Below, one piece after another: positions 43,579-53,080 of a stretch of DNA of 64,000 bases. The notes under the pieces were generated by a model, which had not been told where the DNA came from, did no database searches, and saw nothing but the letters and a program-made list of their open reading frames with translations. The first letter of the stretch is position 1. Every line of letters begins with the position of its first letter. This DNA is from Mesorhizobium sp. dw_380. GTDB lineage: Bacteria; Pseudomonadota; Alphaproteobacteria; Rhizobiales; Rhizobiaceae. The position numbers and the translations under genes are program-made. The stretch lies in NCBI RefSeq assembly GCF_018588885.1, contig NZ_JAFFIW010000004.1, forward strand, positions 62,001 through 126,000, read 5' to 3'.

Positions 43579-46500
43579 ATGCCGCTCGACACCATCCGCC
43601 AGCAGATCCGCGCCAACTATTTGCCCGACGAAGACGAGGCCATGAAGCGGCTGGCCGAGGTGACGGGGCTCTCGGCGAAGGAGCGCAAGGCGATCTCGGC
43701 CCGTGCCGCCGACCTGGTACGGGCAGTGCGCGGTTCGTCCGATCCCCGGCTGATGGAAGTTTTCCTGTCTGCCTATGGCCTCTCCACCAAGGAAGGCGTG
43801 GCGCTGATGTGCCTGGCCGAAGCGCTGCTGCGCGTGCCGGACACCGAGACGATGGACGATCTCATCGCCGACAAGATCGCGCCGCACGATTGGTCGTCGC
43901 ATTCGGGCGGTTCGAGTTCGATCTTCGTCAATGCCTCGACCTGGGCGCTGATGCTGACCGGCCGCGTCCTCGATGAGGGCGAGGGCGGCATCGAAGGTAC
44001 GCTGCGTTCGATGGTGCGGCGGCTGGGCGAGCCGGTCATCCGCAAGGCGGTGGCCGCCGCCATGCGCGAGATGGGCGAGCAGTTCGTGCTCGGCCGCACG
44101 ATCGCCGAGGCCGTCAAGCGCGGCCGGCCGATGACGCAGAAGGGCTATCTCTATTCCTTCGACATGCTGGGCGAGGCGGCTCGCACCGAGGCCGACGCCT
44201 TGCGCTATCACAAGGCCTATGCCGACGCCATTTCTGCGCTCGATTCCGGCTCCAATGGCCCAGACATCCGCCAGAACCACGGCATCTCGGTCAAGCTCTC
44301 GGCGCTGCATCCGCGCTATGAGGTGGCGCAGAAGGAAGAGATGCTGCCTGTCATGGCCGAGCGGCTGTTGTCGCTGGCGCTCGCCGCACGGCATTCGCGC
44401 ATGGGCCTCAACATCGACGCCGAGGAGGCCGACCGCCTTGATCTGTCGCTCGACGTCATCGAGCGGGTGCTGGCCGAGCCCGAGCTCGCCGGCTGGAACG
44501 GCTTTGGTGTGGTGGTGCAAGCCTATGGGCCACGCGCGGCCTTCGCCATCGACTGGCTCTACGCGCTGGCCAAGAAATACGACCGCACCATCATGGTGCG
44601 GCTGGTCAAGGGCGCCTATTGGGACACCGAGATCAAGCGGGCGCAGACGCTCGGACTGTCAGGCTATCCGGTGTTCACCCGCAAGGCCAACACCGACGTC
44701 TCCTACATCGCTTGCGCGAAAAAACTGCTTGGCATGACCGACCGCATCTATCCGCAATTCGCCACCCACAACGCCCACACCGTAGCCGCCATCCTGTCGA
44801 TGGCCGCAAATCGCGACTCCTTCGAGTTCCAGCGCCTGCACGGCATGGGCGAGGCGCTGCACGAGACGGTGCGCCGGTCCGAAGGCACGCGCTGCCGCAT
44901 CTATGCGCCGGTCGGCGCGCATTCGGACCTGCTTGCCTATCTGGTCCGCCGGCTGCTGGAAAACGGCGCCAATTCCTCCTTCGTGCACCAACTGACCGAC
45001 GAGGACGTCGAGCCGGAGGACATCGCGCGTGATCCGCTCGAAACGGTCGAGGGCCAGGGTCCCGCCGCCAATCCGGCGATCGCCCGGCCTTCGCAGATCT
45101 TTGGCGCCGGCCGCCGCAATTCCAGGGGATTCGACATCACCGACACGGTGACGCTCGCGGCGATCGACAGGGCCAGAGCGGCATTCGCTGGTCCCGACCG
45201 TTGGCATGCCAAGCCGATCACGCGGGCCGCCGGTTACGGCAAGCAGCACCCGATCGTCAATCCCGCAAAGCCTGATGAACTGGTCGGCACGGTCAGCGAG
45301 GCCGCCGCCGACCAAGTGGCGACGGCCGTGCGCTTCGCCGTGGAAGCACAGCCAGCCTGGGCAAAGCGTCCGGTTGCCGAGCGCGCCGCTATCCTCAACC
45401 GCGCCGCCGATCTCTATGAGGCCAATGCCGTCGAATTCTTCGCACTCGCCACCCGCGAAGCCGGAAAATCACTGGCCGACGGCGTCGCCGAGGTGCGCGA
45501 GGCGGTCGACTTCCTGCGCTACTACGCCGCCGAGGCGGCAAACGCCGAGACGGGCACGCAGGCGCGCGGCGCCATCGTCTGTATTTCGCCGTGGAATTTC
45601 CCGCTCGCCATCTTCACTGGCCAGATCGCGGCGGCACTCGTCACCGGCAATTCGGTCATCGCCAAGCCGGCCGAGCAGACGCCGTTGATCGCCTACCGCG
45701 CCGTCGAGCTGCTGCGCGAGGCCGGCGTGCCGGAGGACGTCATCCAGCTTCTGCCGGGTGACGGCCCCTCGGTCGGCGGGCCGCTGACATCAGATCCGCG
45801 CATTGCCGGCGTCTGCTTCACCGGCTCGACCGAGGTCGCCAAGCTGATCGAGAAGCAATTGGCGCAGACCGCCGCGCCGGATGCCATGCTGATCGCAGAG
45901 ACCGGCGGCCTCAATGCCATGATCGTCGATTCCACCGCGCTGCCCGAGCAGGCGGTGCGCGATATCCTCGCCTCGGCCTTCCAGAGTGCCGGACAACGCT
46001 GCTCGGCGCTGCGCGTGCTCTACGTGCAGAAGGACGTCGAGAAGAAGATGCTGGAGATGCTGAAGGGCGCCCTGCAGGCGCTCAATATCGGCGATCCCTG
46101 GCGGATTTCGACCGATGTCGGCCCGGTCATCGACGATGAGGCGCAGGCATCGATCCGCGACTATTGCACCACGATGGGCCTGCAGGGACGGCTGATTGCC
46201 AAGCTGGAGGCGCCCAGAGATGGCCGCTTCGTCGCGCCGCATGTCTTCCGGGTCAAGGGCATCGAGGAGATGGAGCGCGAGGTGTTCGGCCCGGTGCTGC
46301 ATGTCGCTACCTTCGACGCCGACGAGATCGACGCGGTCATCGCCGCGATCAACCGCAAGGGCTATGGCCTGACCTTCGGCCTGCACACCCGTATCGAAGG
46401 CCGCGTCCAGCATTTCGTCGACGGCATCCATGCCGGCAACATCTATGTCAACCGCAACCAGATCGGCGCCGTCGTCGGTTCGCAGCCATTTGGCGGCGAG

Positions 46501-47187
46501 GGGCTGTCCGGCACCGGGCCGAAGGCCGGCGGTCCACACTATCTCCGGCGCTTCCGCAAGGGGCCGCAAGCGGGCACGGAAGTTGGCGACGGCCATAAGG
46601 TGACGGCGACCGAGCTGGCCGACAATCTGCCCGATCCGGCGCTTGGCGGCTGGTCGACTCGCCCGGATAGGATCGCCATCCTGAGGAAGCATCTGCGCGG
46701 CAAGGGCGCGGCCGCCATTGGCGCCGCTGCCGGTATCGACTTTGGCCAGGTCGACCTGCCCGGACCGACCGGCGAGGCCAATACGCTGTCGCTGTCGCCG
46801 CGTGGTCGGGTGCTGTGCCTCGGCCCCGACGGCGACACGCTGCTCGCGCAGACGATCCAGGCACTCGCCGCAGGCAATGCAGTGCTGGCTGTGGCGCCTG
46901 GAGCGCCGGCTGCCCTTTCCGCCTTGACTGGCAAAGGCCTTCCTTTGGCGGCCATAGACGGTCGGCCGGATCCGGTCGAGGCACGCTCGTTGCGGGTCGA
47001 TGTCGTCGCCTTCTCCGGCACACCGGAAGCAGCGCGGATCGTTCGCAAGGTCATTGCCGAGCGCAGCGGGCCGATCGTGCCGCTGGTCAGCGAAGTGCTC
47101 AATCCGGCGGCCTATGCGCATGAGCGGGCCGTATGCGTCGACACCACGGCCGCGGGCGGCAATGCGAGCCTGCTCGCCGCGGCTTAG
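43579..47187 (+). CDS. putA: Bifunctional proline dehydrogenase/P5C dehydrogenase
   Basis: The 1202-residue enzyme oxidises proline to glutamate. The N-terminal PRODH barrel is FAD-dependent (for example GVVVQAYGPRAAFAIDWLY and MVRLVKGAYWDTEIKRAQ). The P5C dehydrogenase domain has Glu774 in AETGGLNAM and the nucleophile Cys808 in QSAGQRCSALR. The C-terminal ~170 residues form the extra domain that seals the substrate tunnel in long PutAs. It lacks the N-terminal ribbon-helix-helix domain of enteric PutA, so regulation falls to the divergent Lrp-type protein. The start is ATG 43579 with AGGA upstream. Confidence 0.96.
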   Translation: MPLDTIRQQIRANYLPDEDEAMKRLAEVTGLSAKERKAISARAADLVRAVRGSSDPRLMEVFLSAYGLSTKEGVALMCLAEALLRVPDTETMDDLIADKIAPHDWSSHSGGSSSIFVNASTWALMLTGRVLDEGEGGIEGTLRSMVRRLGEPVIRKAVAAAMREMGEQFVLGRTIAEAVKRGRPMTQKGYLYSFDMLGEAARTEADALRYHKAYADAISALDSGSNGPDIRQNHGISVKLSALHPRYEVAQKEEMLPVMAERLLSLALAARHSRMGLNIDAEEADRLDLSLDVIERVLAEPELAGWNGFGVVVQAYGPRAAFAIDWLYALAKKYDRTIMVRLVKGAYWDTEIKRAQTLGLSGYPVFTRKANTDVSYIACAKKLLGMTDRIYPQFATHNAHTVAAILSMAANRDSFEFQRLHGMGEALHETVRRSEGTRCRIYAPVGAHSDLLAYLVRRLLENGANSSFVHQLTDEDVEPEDIARDPLETVEGQGPAANPAIARPSQIFGAGRRNSRGFDITDTVTLAAIDRARAAFAGPDRWHAKPITRAAGYGKQHPIVNPAKPDELVGTVSEAAADQVATAVRFAVEAQPAWAKRPVAERAAILNRAADLYEANAVEFFALATREAGKSLADGVAEVREAVDFLRYYAAEAANAETGTQARGAIVCISPWNFPLAIFTGQIAAALVTGNSVIAKPAEQTPLIAYRAVELLREAGVPEDVIQLLPGDGPSVGGPLTSDPRIAGVCFTGSTEVAKLIEKQLAQTAAPDAMLIAETGGLNAMIVDSTALPEQAVRDILASAFQSAGQRCSALRVLYVQKDVEKKMLEMLKGALQALNIGDPWRISTDVGPVIDDEAQASIRDYCTTMGLQGRLIAKLEAPRDGRFVAPHVFRVKGIEEMEREVFGPVLHVATFDADEIDAVIAAINRKGYGLTFGLHTRIEGRVQHFVDGIHAGNIYVNRNQIGAVVGSQPFGGEGLSGTGPKAGGPHYLRRFRKGPQAGTEVGDGHKVTATELADNLPDPALGGWSTRPDRIAILRKHLRGKGAAAIGAAAGIDFGQVDLPGPTGEANTLSLSPRGRVLCLGPDGDTLLAQTIQALAAGNAVLAVAPGAPAALSALTGKGLPLAAIDGRPDPVEARSLRVDVVAFSGTPEAARIVRKVIAERSGPIVPLVSEVLNPAAYAHERAVCVDTTAAGGNASLLAAA

Positions 47188-47276
47188 GGAGGAAGGCTTT
47201 TCCCTTGTCATCGGCTTCGGGCCGGTGCAAAGGGCGAGAGCCCGAAAGCCTGGGCGTCAATCGGGGCAAGCCGCGC

Positions 47277-48329
47277 ATGCCAAGCACGAACGCGCCATTC
47301 GAGCTTCCTCGAGTGGGCGTTATCATCACCTGTCACAACTATCGCGCCTATGTCGAGGACGCGATCCGCTCGGTATTGGCGCAGACCTATCAGAAATGGG
47401 ACTGCGTCATCGTTGACGATGCCTCGACGGATGGTTCGGCCGAACATGTGCGCCAGCTTCTCGAAACGATAGGCGACCCGCGCCTGCGCCTACTGGTGCG
47501 GCCGCAAAATGGCGGCCAGATTGCAGCGTTCCGCGACGGTTTTGCCACCGGCGATCAGCCATTCGTGGCGTTCCTCGATGCCGACGATGTCTGGTTGCCG
47601 AATTTTCTCGCCGCGCATCTGTCGGCCCATCTGAACACGATGCGCTCAGTGTCGCTGTCCAGTTCCGACGTCCTTCTGGTCGATCGCGACCGCGTCGTCC
47701 TTAGCGGTACCTACGTGTTGATGCGCAAGCCACGTTCGGAGATGGACCCACACGGCGCCGCCGTGCCGCCCACCAGTCGGCTCGGCGAAATAGCCCCGGG
47801 CATCGCCTATTCCACGGAATATCCGATCACCTATTTCGGACCCAGAACCTATGGCTGGATCTGGGCACCGACATCCTCGATGGTTTTCCGACGCGGAGCG
47901 CTGGAACCGGTTCTGGCCTTCCCGTTCCAGTCCCGCATGAGCACCGACTATCTTACGGCGACCTGCGCGCATTTGGTGGCTGGCAGCTTGCTCCTGTCGG
48001 AATGTCTGGGCCTCTACCGCCTGCACGGGGCCAACGTCTCCACCAACAGTGCCTACGCGGGTGGACATGTCCAGCAGACGCCGACGCATAGCGCCAAACA
48101 CATCAACCTGGGCGCCGAAGTCCTCGACTATGTCCTGGCCAATGCCGAACGCCTCGACGCGATAAACGGCAAGGGCTTCGTGTCAGAGGTGCTTACGCAT
48201 CATGTAAGGCGATTTGGCAGCCTGTTTGACGATCCACGTGTCGTGCCCTTTCTCAATCGAAAAAACCGTTGGCGACGGTGGCGCAAGCGTGCCGTCCGGG
48301 ATCTGCGGCGTTTGTTTGGCCAAGCCTAA
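47277..48329 (+). CDS. Glycosyltransferase family 2 protein
   Basis: The 350-residue GT-A enzyme has the early strand GVIITCHNYRAYVEDAIRSV, the nucleotide-binding VIVDDASTDGS and the DXD-like FLDADDVW. The C-terminal half is longer than a minimal GT2 and contains no membrane helix. It transfers a sugar from a nucleotide donor to an unknown acceptor, perhaps surface polysaccharide. ATG at 47277 has GGGGCAAG upstream. It lies 89 bases after putA but is probably unrelated in function. Confidence 0.87.
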   Translation: MPSTNAPFELPRVGVIITCHNYRAYVEDAIRSVLAQTYQKWDCVIVDDASTDGSAEHVRQLLETIGDPRLRLLVRPQNGGQIAAFRDGFATGDQPFVAFLDADDVWLPNFLAAHLSAHLNTMRSVSLSSSDVLLVDRDRVVLSGTYVLMRKPRSEMDPHGAAVPPTSRLGEIAPGIAYSTEYPITYFGPRTYGWIWAPTSSMVFRRGALEPVLAFPFQSRMSTDYLTATCAHLVAGSLLLSECLGLYRLHGANVSTNSAYAGGHVQQTPTHSAKHINLGAEVLDYVLANAERLDAINGKGFVSEVLTHHVRRFGSLFDDPRVVPFLNRKNRWRRWRKRAVRDLRRLFGQA

Positions 48330-48483
48330 GGGTTGCTGCCCCGGTCGCGGAGACCTACGCCTCTTCCGGTGCGCAGGATCTCGATCTCGCCACCGCAAAC
48401 GATCAGATAGTCGTCCATTTCCGGCTCGACGATACCGAAACCGAGCTCGGGATGCTGCGAGCCGGGTCGTCAGACGGTTCCAT

Positions 48484-48799
48484 TCAGGCGCCTTCAATGA
48501 CGGAAAAGCCCTCGAATTGCGGGTGGCCAAGATAGTGGACTTTCGTCGTGCCGACATTCCTGTGCGCGGCGCGGAAATTCTCCGACTTGGTCCAGGCGAC
48601 GAAAATCGTCCTGGCTCGCCCACACTGTGTGCGACGCGAAAAGCGTGTAGCCTTCGGCCTCGTTGACCGGGCCGCGCAGCAGATGGAATTCGCGGAAGCC
48701 TTTCATCTCGGCCAGGCTGGAATCGCGATTCTTCCACACGGCCTCGAAATCGGCCTCCGAGCCGTTCTGCACCTTGAAGCGGTTCATGGCGATGTACAT
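48484..48799 (-). pseudogene. IsdG/HmuQ-type haem-degrading monooxygenase gene with a frameshift
   Basis: The gene begins MYIAMNRFKV after AAAGGAA and stays in frame through GPVNEAEGYTLFASHTVWAS. At an A-run on the plus strand (48602-48605) one extra base shifts the frame. Removing it yields VAWTKSENFRAAHRNVGTTK, then a normal end at 48484 and a total of 104 residues. The catalytic Asn6 lies before the lesion; the tryptophan of AWT and the histidine of AAHRN, which correspond to the IsdG active site, lie after it. As written the protein would be inactive. A sequencing error at the homopolymer is possible. The context of haem uptake genes supports the assignment. Confidence 0.75.
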
Positions 48800-48961
48800 G
48801 CGGTTCCTTTCATGCGGGTTTGATTATTGGCGTCGCAATTCGTTCCGTGCCCATTTCCAACGCCGAAAAGTCAAATCAAGATCGTTTGGCCAAATGGCAG
48901 GATGCTGGCGGCGGCTGGCGGCCAGGCGAGGGTGTCATGCGCGAATGCGGGATGCAAAGCC

Positions 48962-49405
48962 TCAGGCGCCGAAAGCGATGCTGGTCTTGGTGGCCGTCTT
49001 CAGCTTGCGCATGCAGGCGTTCGGTTCGACGCCGGTGCCTGTGCATTCCGTCGCACTGTTGATCAGCACGCGGCTGACCTTGGCACAGTCCGTGCCGGTG
49101 AGATCGAAGCGCGTCACCTTGGTCTTGCCGGCCGGCAGGTCCTTGAAGTCGAGCACGGTCAGCCGGTCGACGACGCCGGCCTCGTTGAACAGCGCGATTT
49201 CGAACGCCGCCTTGGAGAGGTCGGCACCGAGATCGTTGTTGACCAGGAAGGTCAGCCGGCAGCCCTTGTCGGAGGGTTGCGCGGCATTGAGTTCGAGGGT
49301 CAGCGCGGGGACCGGCGCGGGCCCTTCAGCCCACGCCGGAACCATCGCAAGCGACATCGCAAACGCCGAGGTCAGCAGACGAAGAGATGTCATCAAACTC
49401 GCCAT
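48962..49405 (-). CDS. Secreted protein of unknown function, co-transcribed with haem receptor
   Basis: The 147-residue product has a signal peptide (MTSLRLLTSAFAMSLAMVPA, cut after AWA) and a single beta-rich domain with three cysteines (residues ~49, 109 and 132). I do not recognise a characterised family. The start lies 5 bases after the TonB receptor stop on the same strand, so it is almost certainly expressed with the receptor and may act in the periplasm in haem uptake. Its function is unknown. Confidence 0.75.
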   Translation of the reverse strand: MASLMTSLRLLTSAFAMSLAMVPAWAEGPAPVPALTLELNAAQPSDKGCRLTFLVNNDLGADLSKAAFEIALFNEAGVVDRLTVLDFKDLPAGKTKVTRFDLTGTDCAKVSRVLINSATECTGTGVEPNACMRKLKTATKTSIAFGA

Positions 49406-49410
49406 TGCCC

Positions 49411-51582
49411 TCAGCCTCCGAAACGCATGGTTGCCGCCAGCTTCAGCGTGATGCCCGGCTCATAGACCGCAACTGTCGTGCTGCCGTTCAGCGGGTTGGC
49501 GTATTTGACATCGAACAGATTGTCGGCGCGGAAATCGACTTTCAGATTGTCCGTCGCCTGATAACTGGCGAAGGCATTGACCAGAGTGTAGTCCTCCGCC
49601 ACCGCATTGCCCTTCGGCTTGCCGTTGTATTGCACCTCGCCGCCGACGGTCAGCTTGTCCTCGAGGAAGCGCAGGCCGAGCTGTGCGGTGACCTGCGAGG
49701 AGGGAATGGTGGCGAGATCGGCTTCCACACCCTTGTAGGAAATCGTGTGGCCATTCGTGATCGATGCCGATAGCCCCGCATAGCCCCAACCGGCGTCGTA
49801 GACGCCTTCCAGTTCGAAGCCGTTGATCTTGGCCTTGGCGAAATTCTGATACTGGAAGCAGATCGGAATGCCAGGCCCGAACGGGCAGCCGCTGCCTGGC
49901 GCGAACGGTGACAGTGTCACACCATCGATATAGTCGTCGACGTCGTTGTTGAAGTAGGCCGCCTTGACGCGGAGCGCATCGCCGGATTCGAAGATGTCGT
50001 TCTGCTTGTAGTTGACGCCGAATTCCGTCGTCTTGCCGGTCTCAGGCCGCAAATTGGGATTGGGCAGGAACGGGAAGGTGACGCCCGCAGGATGGTTGCC
50101 GCTGATCAGCGTCTCCGTGATCGACGGCGAGCGATAGCCTTCCGCGTATGTGCCATAGAACTGGAGGCCTGCAAGGCCTGCGGTTTCGAATGGCGAGACG
50201 CCGACGGTGATACGCGGCGACACCCTGTCGCCGGAAATATCGTGGGTGTCATCCTTCAGGCTGTAGCTATCGTAGCGCAGACCGCCGATCACCTCCAGCC
50301 ACTCCCAGGTGAGCTTGTCCTGGACATAAGCGCCGGACACATTCCGCTTGCCCGAAGGCGTATAGAAGCTGTCACCGCCAGCCGCACCGCCCGTCTCGAC
50401 GTTGTCGCCGACCCGGTCACCGCCATAGGTCAGCTCATGCGCGATGCCGCCCGTTTCGAACCGTGACGTGTTCCAGATGTCGATGCCTGATGTGCCGACA
50501 TCAAATGTGGACTGTGATCCGGCCGGCAGAACCACGGGAAGACCGGTGACCGGATCGAAGCGGTTCTGAGGGACAAGGCTGGTCAGGTCGAGACTGGTCT
50601 TGTTGTACGAGGCATTGATATGAAGATCGAGCCAGCTCTTGTCTTCGTCTGATATGTTGTAACGGGCCGTGAAGGTGTTCGACTTCAGGTCGACATCATT
50701 CACCGGCACGCCGCCGCTGGTTTCGTCCCAGCCGTCGCTTGAGCCGACCCAGCCAAGCTTCAGCTCACTGTTGTCGGTCGGACGGATGGTGGTCTTGAGC
50801 AGGCCGCTCAGCACGTCGAAGCCGGTGCCGTTGACGGTATCGCCGCCGCCATCCTTGTAGTCGTCATAGTCGCGATAGACGATATTGCCCAATACGTCCC
50901 AGTTCTCATTGAAGCGGTGGGCACCCGTGGCGCTGGTGGTCCAGCCCTTGCCGTTGCTTTCGTAGCGTCCGGTTACCGAAGCGCCCCATGTTTCTTCTGG
51001 CTTGAGGAAGTCCTCGGCGTCCTTGGTGTCGAAGAAGACGACGCCGCCGATGGCGCCCGAGCCGTATGTGTTGGCGACAGGGCCACGGATCACGTCGACG
51101 GATTTGACGAGTTCGGGATCGATGTAGAAGGTCGACTGCGTGCCGTGGTCTGAACGCTGGAAGTCCTGGCGTGCCCCATCGACGATGACGGCGACGCGGC
51201 CGAAATCCTGCAGGCCGCGAATGTTGATGCTGGTGCTGACGCGCCTGGCGTCGGCCTGTGTCGCGACGCCGGGTACACCGAGCAGCATCTCGTTCGGCGT
51301 GGTCGCCATGCGGCGGTCGAGCTGTTCCTGGTCGACGTGGCTGGCGGAGGCCAGCGATTCGATGGCCGTTTCGCCGGTGCGGCTGAGCACCAGGATCTTG
51401 TCGAGCAGCGTCGCGCCCGCTTGTGCTGCTTTTTCCTGGTCAACCTTTTTCGATTGATCGGTCGCCGCCTGCTGGGCACTGGCAAGTTGCGCCGACAAGG
51501 CGATCGCCGCCACGCTTGCCAGCAAAGCCGCCGCACCATTCGCCGCCGACCGGCCGCGCCGTTCCCAATTCATCAACCCCAT
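49411..51582 (-). CDS. TonB-dependent haem/haemoglobin receptor
   Basis: The ~723-residue outer membrane receptor has a signal peptide ending near LASAQQ, and a plug domain with ISINIRGLQDFGRVAVIVDG and YGSGAIGGVVFFDTKDAEDF. A 22-strand barrel follows, ending in the aromatic-poor LKLAATMRFGG. The FRAP/NPNL-type motif reads FLPNPNLRPETGKTTEFGVN, as in haem receptors (HemR/BhuR/ShmR). It imports haem or haemoglobin-haem with TonB energy. ATG at 51582 is chosen over 51573; both have G-rich upstream bases. It is divergent from hmuP, and the gap carries a RirA-type operator. Confidence 0.92.
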   Translation of the reverse strand: MGLMNWERRGRSAANGAAALLASVAAIALSAQLASAQQAATDQSKKVDQEKAAQAGATLLDKILVLSRTGETAIESLASASHVDQEQLDRRMATTPNEMLLGVPGVATQADARRVSTSINIRGLQDFGRVAVIVDGARQDFQRSDHGTQSTFYIDPELVKSVDVIRGPVANTYGSGAIGGVVFFDTKDAEDFLKPEETWGASVTGRYESNGKGWTTSATGAHRFNENWDVLGNIVYRDYDDYKDGGGDTVNGTGFDVLSGLLKTTIRPTDNSELKLGWVGSSDGWDETSGGVPVNDVDLKSNTFTARYNISDEDKSWLDLHINASYNKTSLDLTSLVPQNRFDPVTGLPVVLPAGSQSTFDVGTSGIDIWNTSRFETGGIAHELTYGGDRVGDNVETGGAAGGDSFYTPSGKRNVSGAYVQDKLTWEWLEVIGGLRYDSYSLKDDTHDISGDRVSPRITVGVSPFETAGLAGLQFYGTYAEGYRSPSITETLISGNHPAGVTFPFLPNPNLRPETGKTTEFGVNYKQNDIFESGDALRVKAAYFNNDVDDYIDGVTLSPFAPGSGCPFGPGIPICFQYQNFAKAKINGFELEGVYDAGWGYAGLSASITNGHTISYKGVEADLATIPSSQVTAQLGLRFLEDKLTVGGEVQYNGKPKGNAVAEDYTLVNAFASYQATDNLKVDFRADNLFDVKYANPLNGSTTVAVYEPGITLKLAATMRFGG

Positions 51583-51661
51583 GCCCCAACTCCAAATTCC
51601 AGGTTCGATGCTGGCTGGCCCGGGGCTGGCTGGCATTTTTGTTCGTGTCCGGCGTCTTAAA

Positions 51662-51720
51662 TCTTGACTCGTTTGCTCCGGTATTGCACTGACTAGTAAA
51701 CATGATTATTCGAGTCAAGA
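51662..51720. promoter_or_regulatory. Divergent control region between haem receptor and hmuP, with IRO box
   Basis: A perfect inverted 10-mer, TCTTGACTCG (51662-51671) and CGAGTCAAGA (51711-51720), encloses 39 bases. Each arm contains TTGACT pointing inwards, so both divergent promoters would have their -35 at the outer ends and overlap face to face. TGA-N9-TCA, the RirA IRO-box pattern of rhizobia, lies at 51703-51717 (TGATTATTCGAGTCA). The layout suggests iron repression of both the receptor and the hmuP operon from one site. Confidence 0.65.
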
Positions 51721-51781
51721 AATGAATCGGATCTTCGCAACGCCTAGCCAGATGCCCGGCACAGGAAAGGGATCGACCCAG

Positions 51782-51988
51782 ATGAACACGCACAATCCCA
51801 ATGACTTTCGCCATCGCGTCCGCCGTTCCGACGACACCGCCGTACGTTTCGACCGGGTTCCGCTGGCGGTGCGGACCCTCTCCAGCAACACGCTGTTCCA
51901 GGGCGAGCACGAGATCGGTATCGAGCACCATGGCGCGCTCTACCGGCTGAAGATCACCCGGCAGGGCAAACTCATTCTCAACAAGTAA
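51782..51988 (+). CDS. hmuP: Hemin uptake regulator HmuP
   Basis: The 68-residue product has the HemP/HmuP pattern: a basic N-terminus, VPLAVRTLSSNTLFQGEHEI and a small beta domain ending YRLKITRQGKLILNK. HmuP is required for expression of the haem receptor in several rhizobia and can act as an activator at its promoter. ATG at 51782 lies in the usual place of the family; AGGAAAGG upstream is rather distant. It is the first gene of the plus-strand haem operon and is divergent from the receptor. Confidence 0.88.
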   Translation: MNTHNPNDFRHRVRRSDDTAVRFDRVPLAVRTLSSNTLFQGEHEIGIEHHGALYRLKITRQGKLILNK

Positions 51989-52007
51989 CAAGCATCAGGG
52001 GTAAGAC

Positions 52008-53069
52008 ATGGATCAGCGCGTAAAACCCGCCCCACACGAAATCCGGCGGGCACGGACCGAGAATCCGAAAACGCGCGAGCGCGACCTGGCCAGCCAGCTC
52101 GGCATTTCGGAGGCCGAGCTGGTCGCCGCGCATTGCGGCGACGGCGTCATTCGCATCGAGCCGCGTATCAACGATCTCCTGACCGGGCTCGAGGCTGTCG
52201 GCGAGGTGATGGCGCTGACCCGCAACGATAGCGCCGTGCATGAAAAGATCGGCGTTTACGACAAGGTCGTCACCGGCAACCACAACGCCATGGTGCTCGG
52301 CGAGAACATCGACCTGCGCATTTTCCCAAAGATCTGGGCGCATGGCTTTGCCGTGGAAAAGCGCGACGGCGACGACATCCGCCGCAGCCTGCAGTTCTTC
52401 GATGCGGCGGGCGAGGCGGTGCACAAGGTGCATCTGCGGCCGGCTTCCAGCCTTTATGCCTACCAGAAGCTGGTCGCTGCGCTGGAATCGTCGAACCAGG
52501 AGCCGACGATCGACATTTCAGGGCAAAGCTTCGACATGCAGGACGAAGCTACTGAGCCGACCGCCAATCTTGACGATCTGCGCGACCGCTGGAGCCGGCT
52601 GACCGACGTGCACCAGTTCTTCGGCATGCTGAAGACGTTGAAGCTCAGCCGCCGCCAGGCGGTGCGCATGGTCGGCCAGGACTATGCCTGGCTGCTCGAC
52701 AATGACGCGGTCCGCGCCATGTTTCACCACGTCGCAGAAGGCGAGATGCCGATCATGTGTTTCGTCGGAAACCGCGGCTGCATCCAGATCCATTCCGGCC
52801 CGGTCAAGTCGATCAAGCCGATGGGGCCGTGGATCGACGTGCTGGACGAGACCTTCCATTTGCACCTGCGGACCGACCACATCCATGAGGTCTGGGCGGT
52901 GCGCAAGCCGACCAAGGATGGCCATGTCACCTCGCTCGAGGTCTATGCAGCCGACGGCGAGATGATCATCCAATTCTTCGGCAAGCGTCACGAAGGCGAA
53001 AGCGAGCGCGACGACTGGCGCTTCCTGGCCGAGAACCTGCCGCGAATCCCAAGCCCGACGGCAGCCTGA
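52008..53069 (+). CDS. hmuS: Hemin-degrading/haem-trafficking factor HmuS
   Basis: The 353-residue cytoplasmic protein consists of two similar HemS/ChuS halves (about residues 1-175 and 190-345), for example NHNAMVLGENIDLRIFPKIW and its counterpart CIQIHSGPVKSIKPMGPW. It binds incoming haem and passes it on or degrades it. It follows hmuP by 19 bases and precedes hmuT by 11. Confidence 0.93.
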   Translation: MDQRVKPAPHEIRRARTENPKTRERDLASQLGISEAELVAAHCGDGVIRIEPRINDLLTGLEAVGEVMALTRNDSAVHEKIGVYDKVVTGNHNAMVLGENIDLRIFPKIWAHGFAVEKRDGDDIRRSLQFFDAAGEAVHKVHLRPASSLYAYQKLVAALESSNQEPTIDISGQSFDMQDEATEPTANLDDLRDRWSRLTDVHQFFGMLKTLKLSRRQAVRMVGQDYAWLLDNDAVRAMFHHVAEGEMPIMCFVGNRGCIQIHSGPVKSIKPMGPWIDVLDETFHLHLRTDHIHEVWAVRKPTKDGHVTSLEVYAADGEMIIQFFGKRHEGESERDDWRFLAENLPRIPSPTAA

Positions 53070-53080
53070 GGAGAACGATA

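Noticed and set aside
45790..47211. Long open frame on the minus strand opposite putA
   Set aside because: It is a codon-bias shadow: Arg/Asp/Gly-rich with no domain pattern, fully antisense to the P5C dehydrogenase domain.
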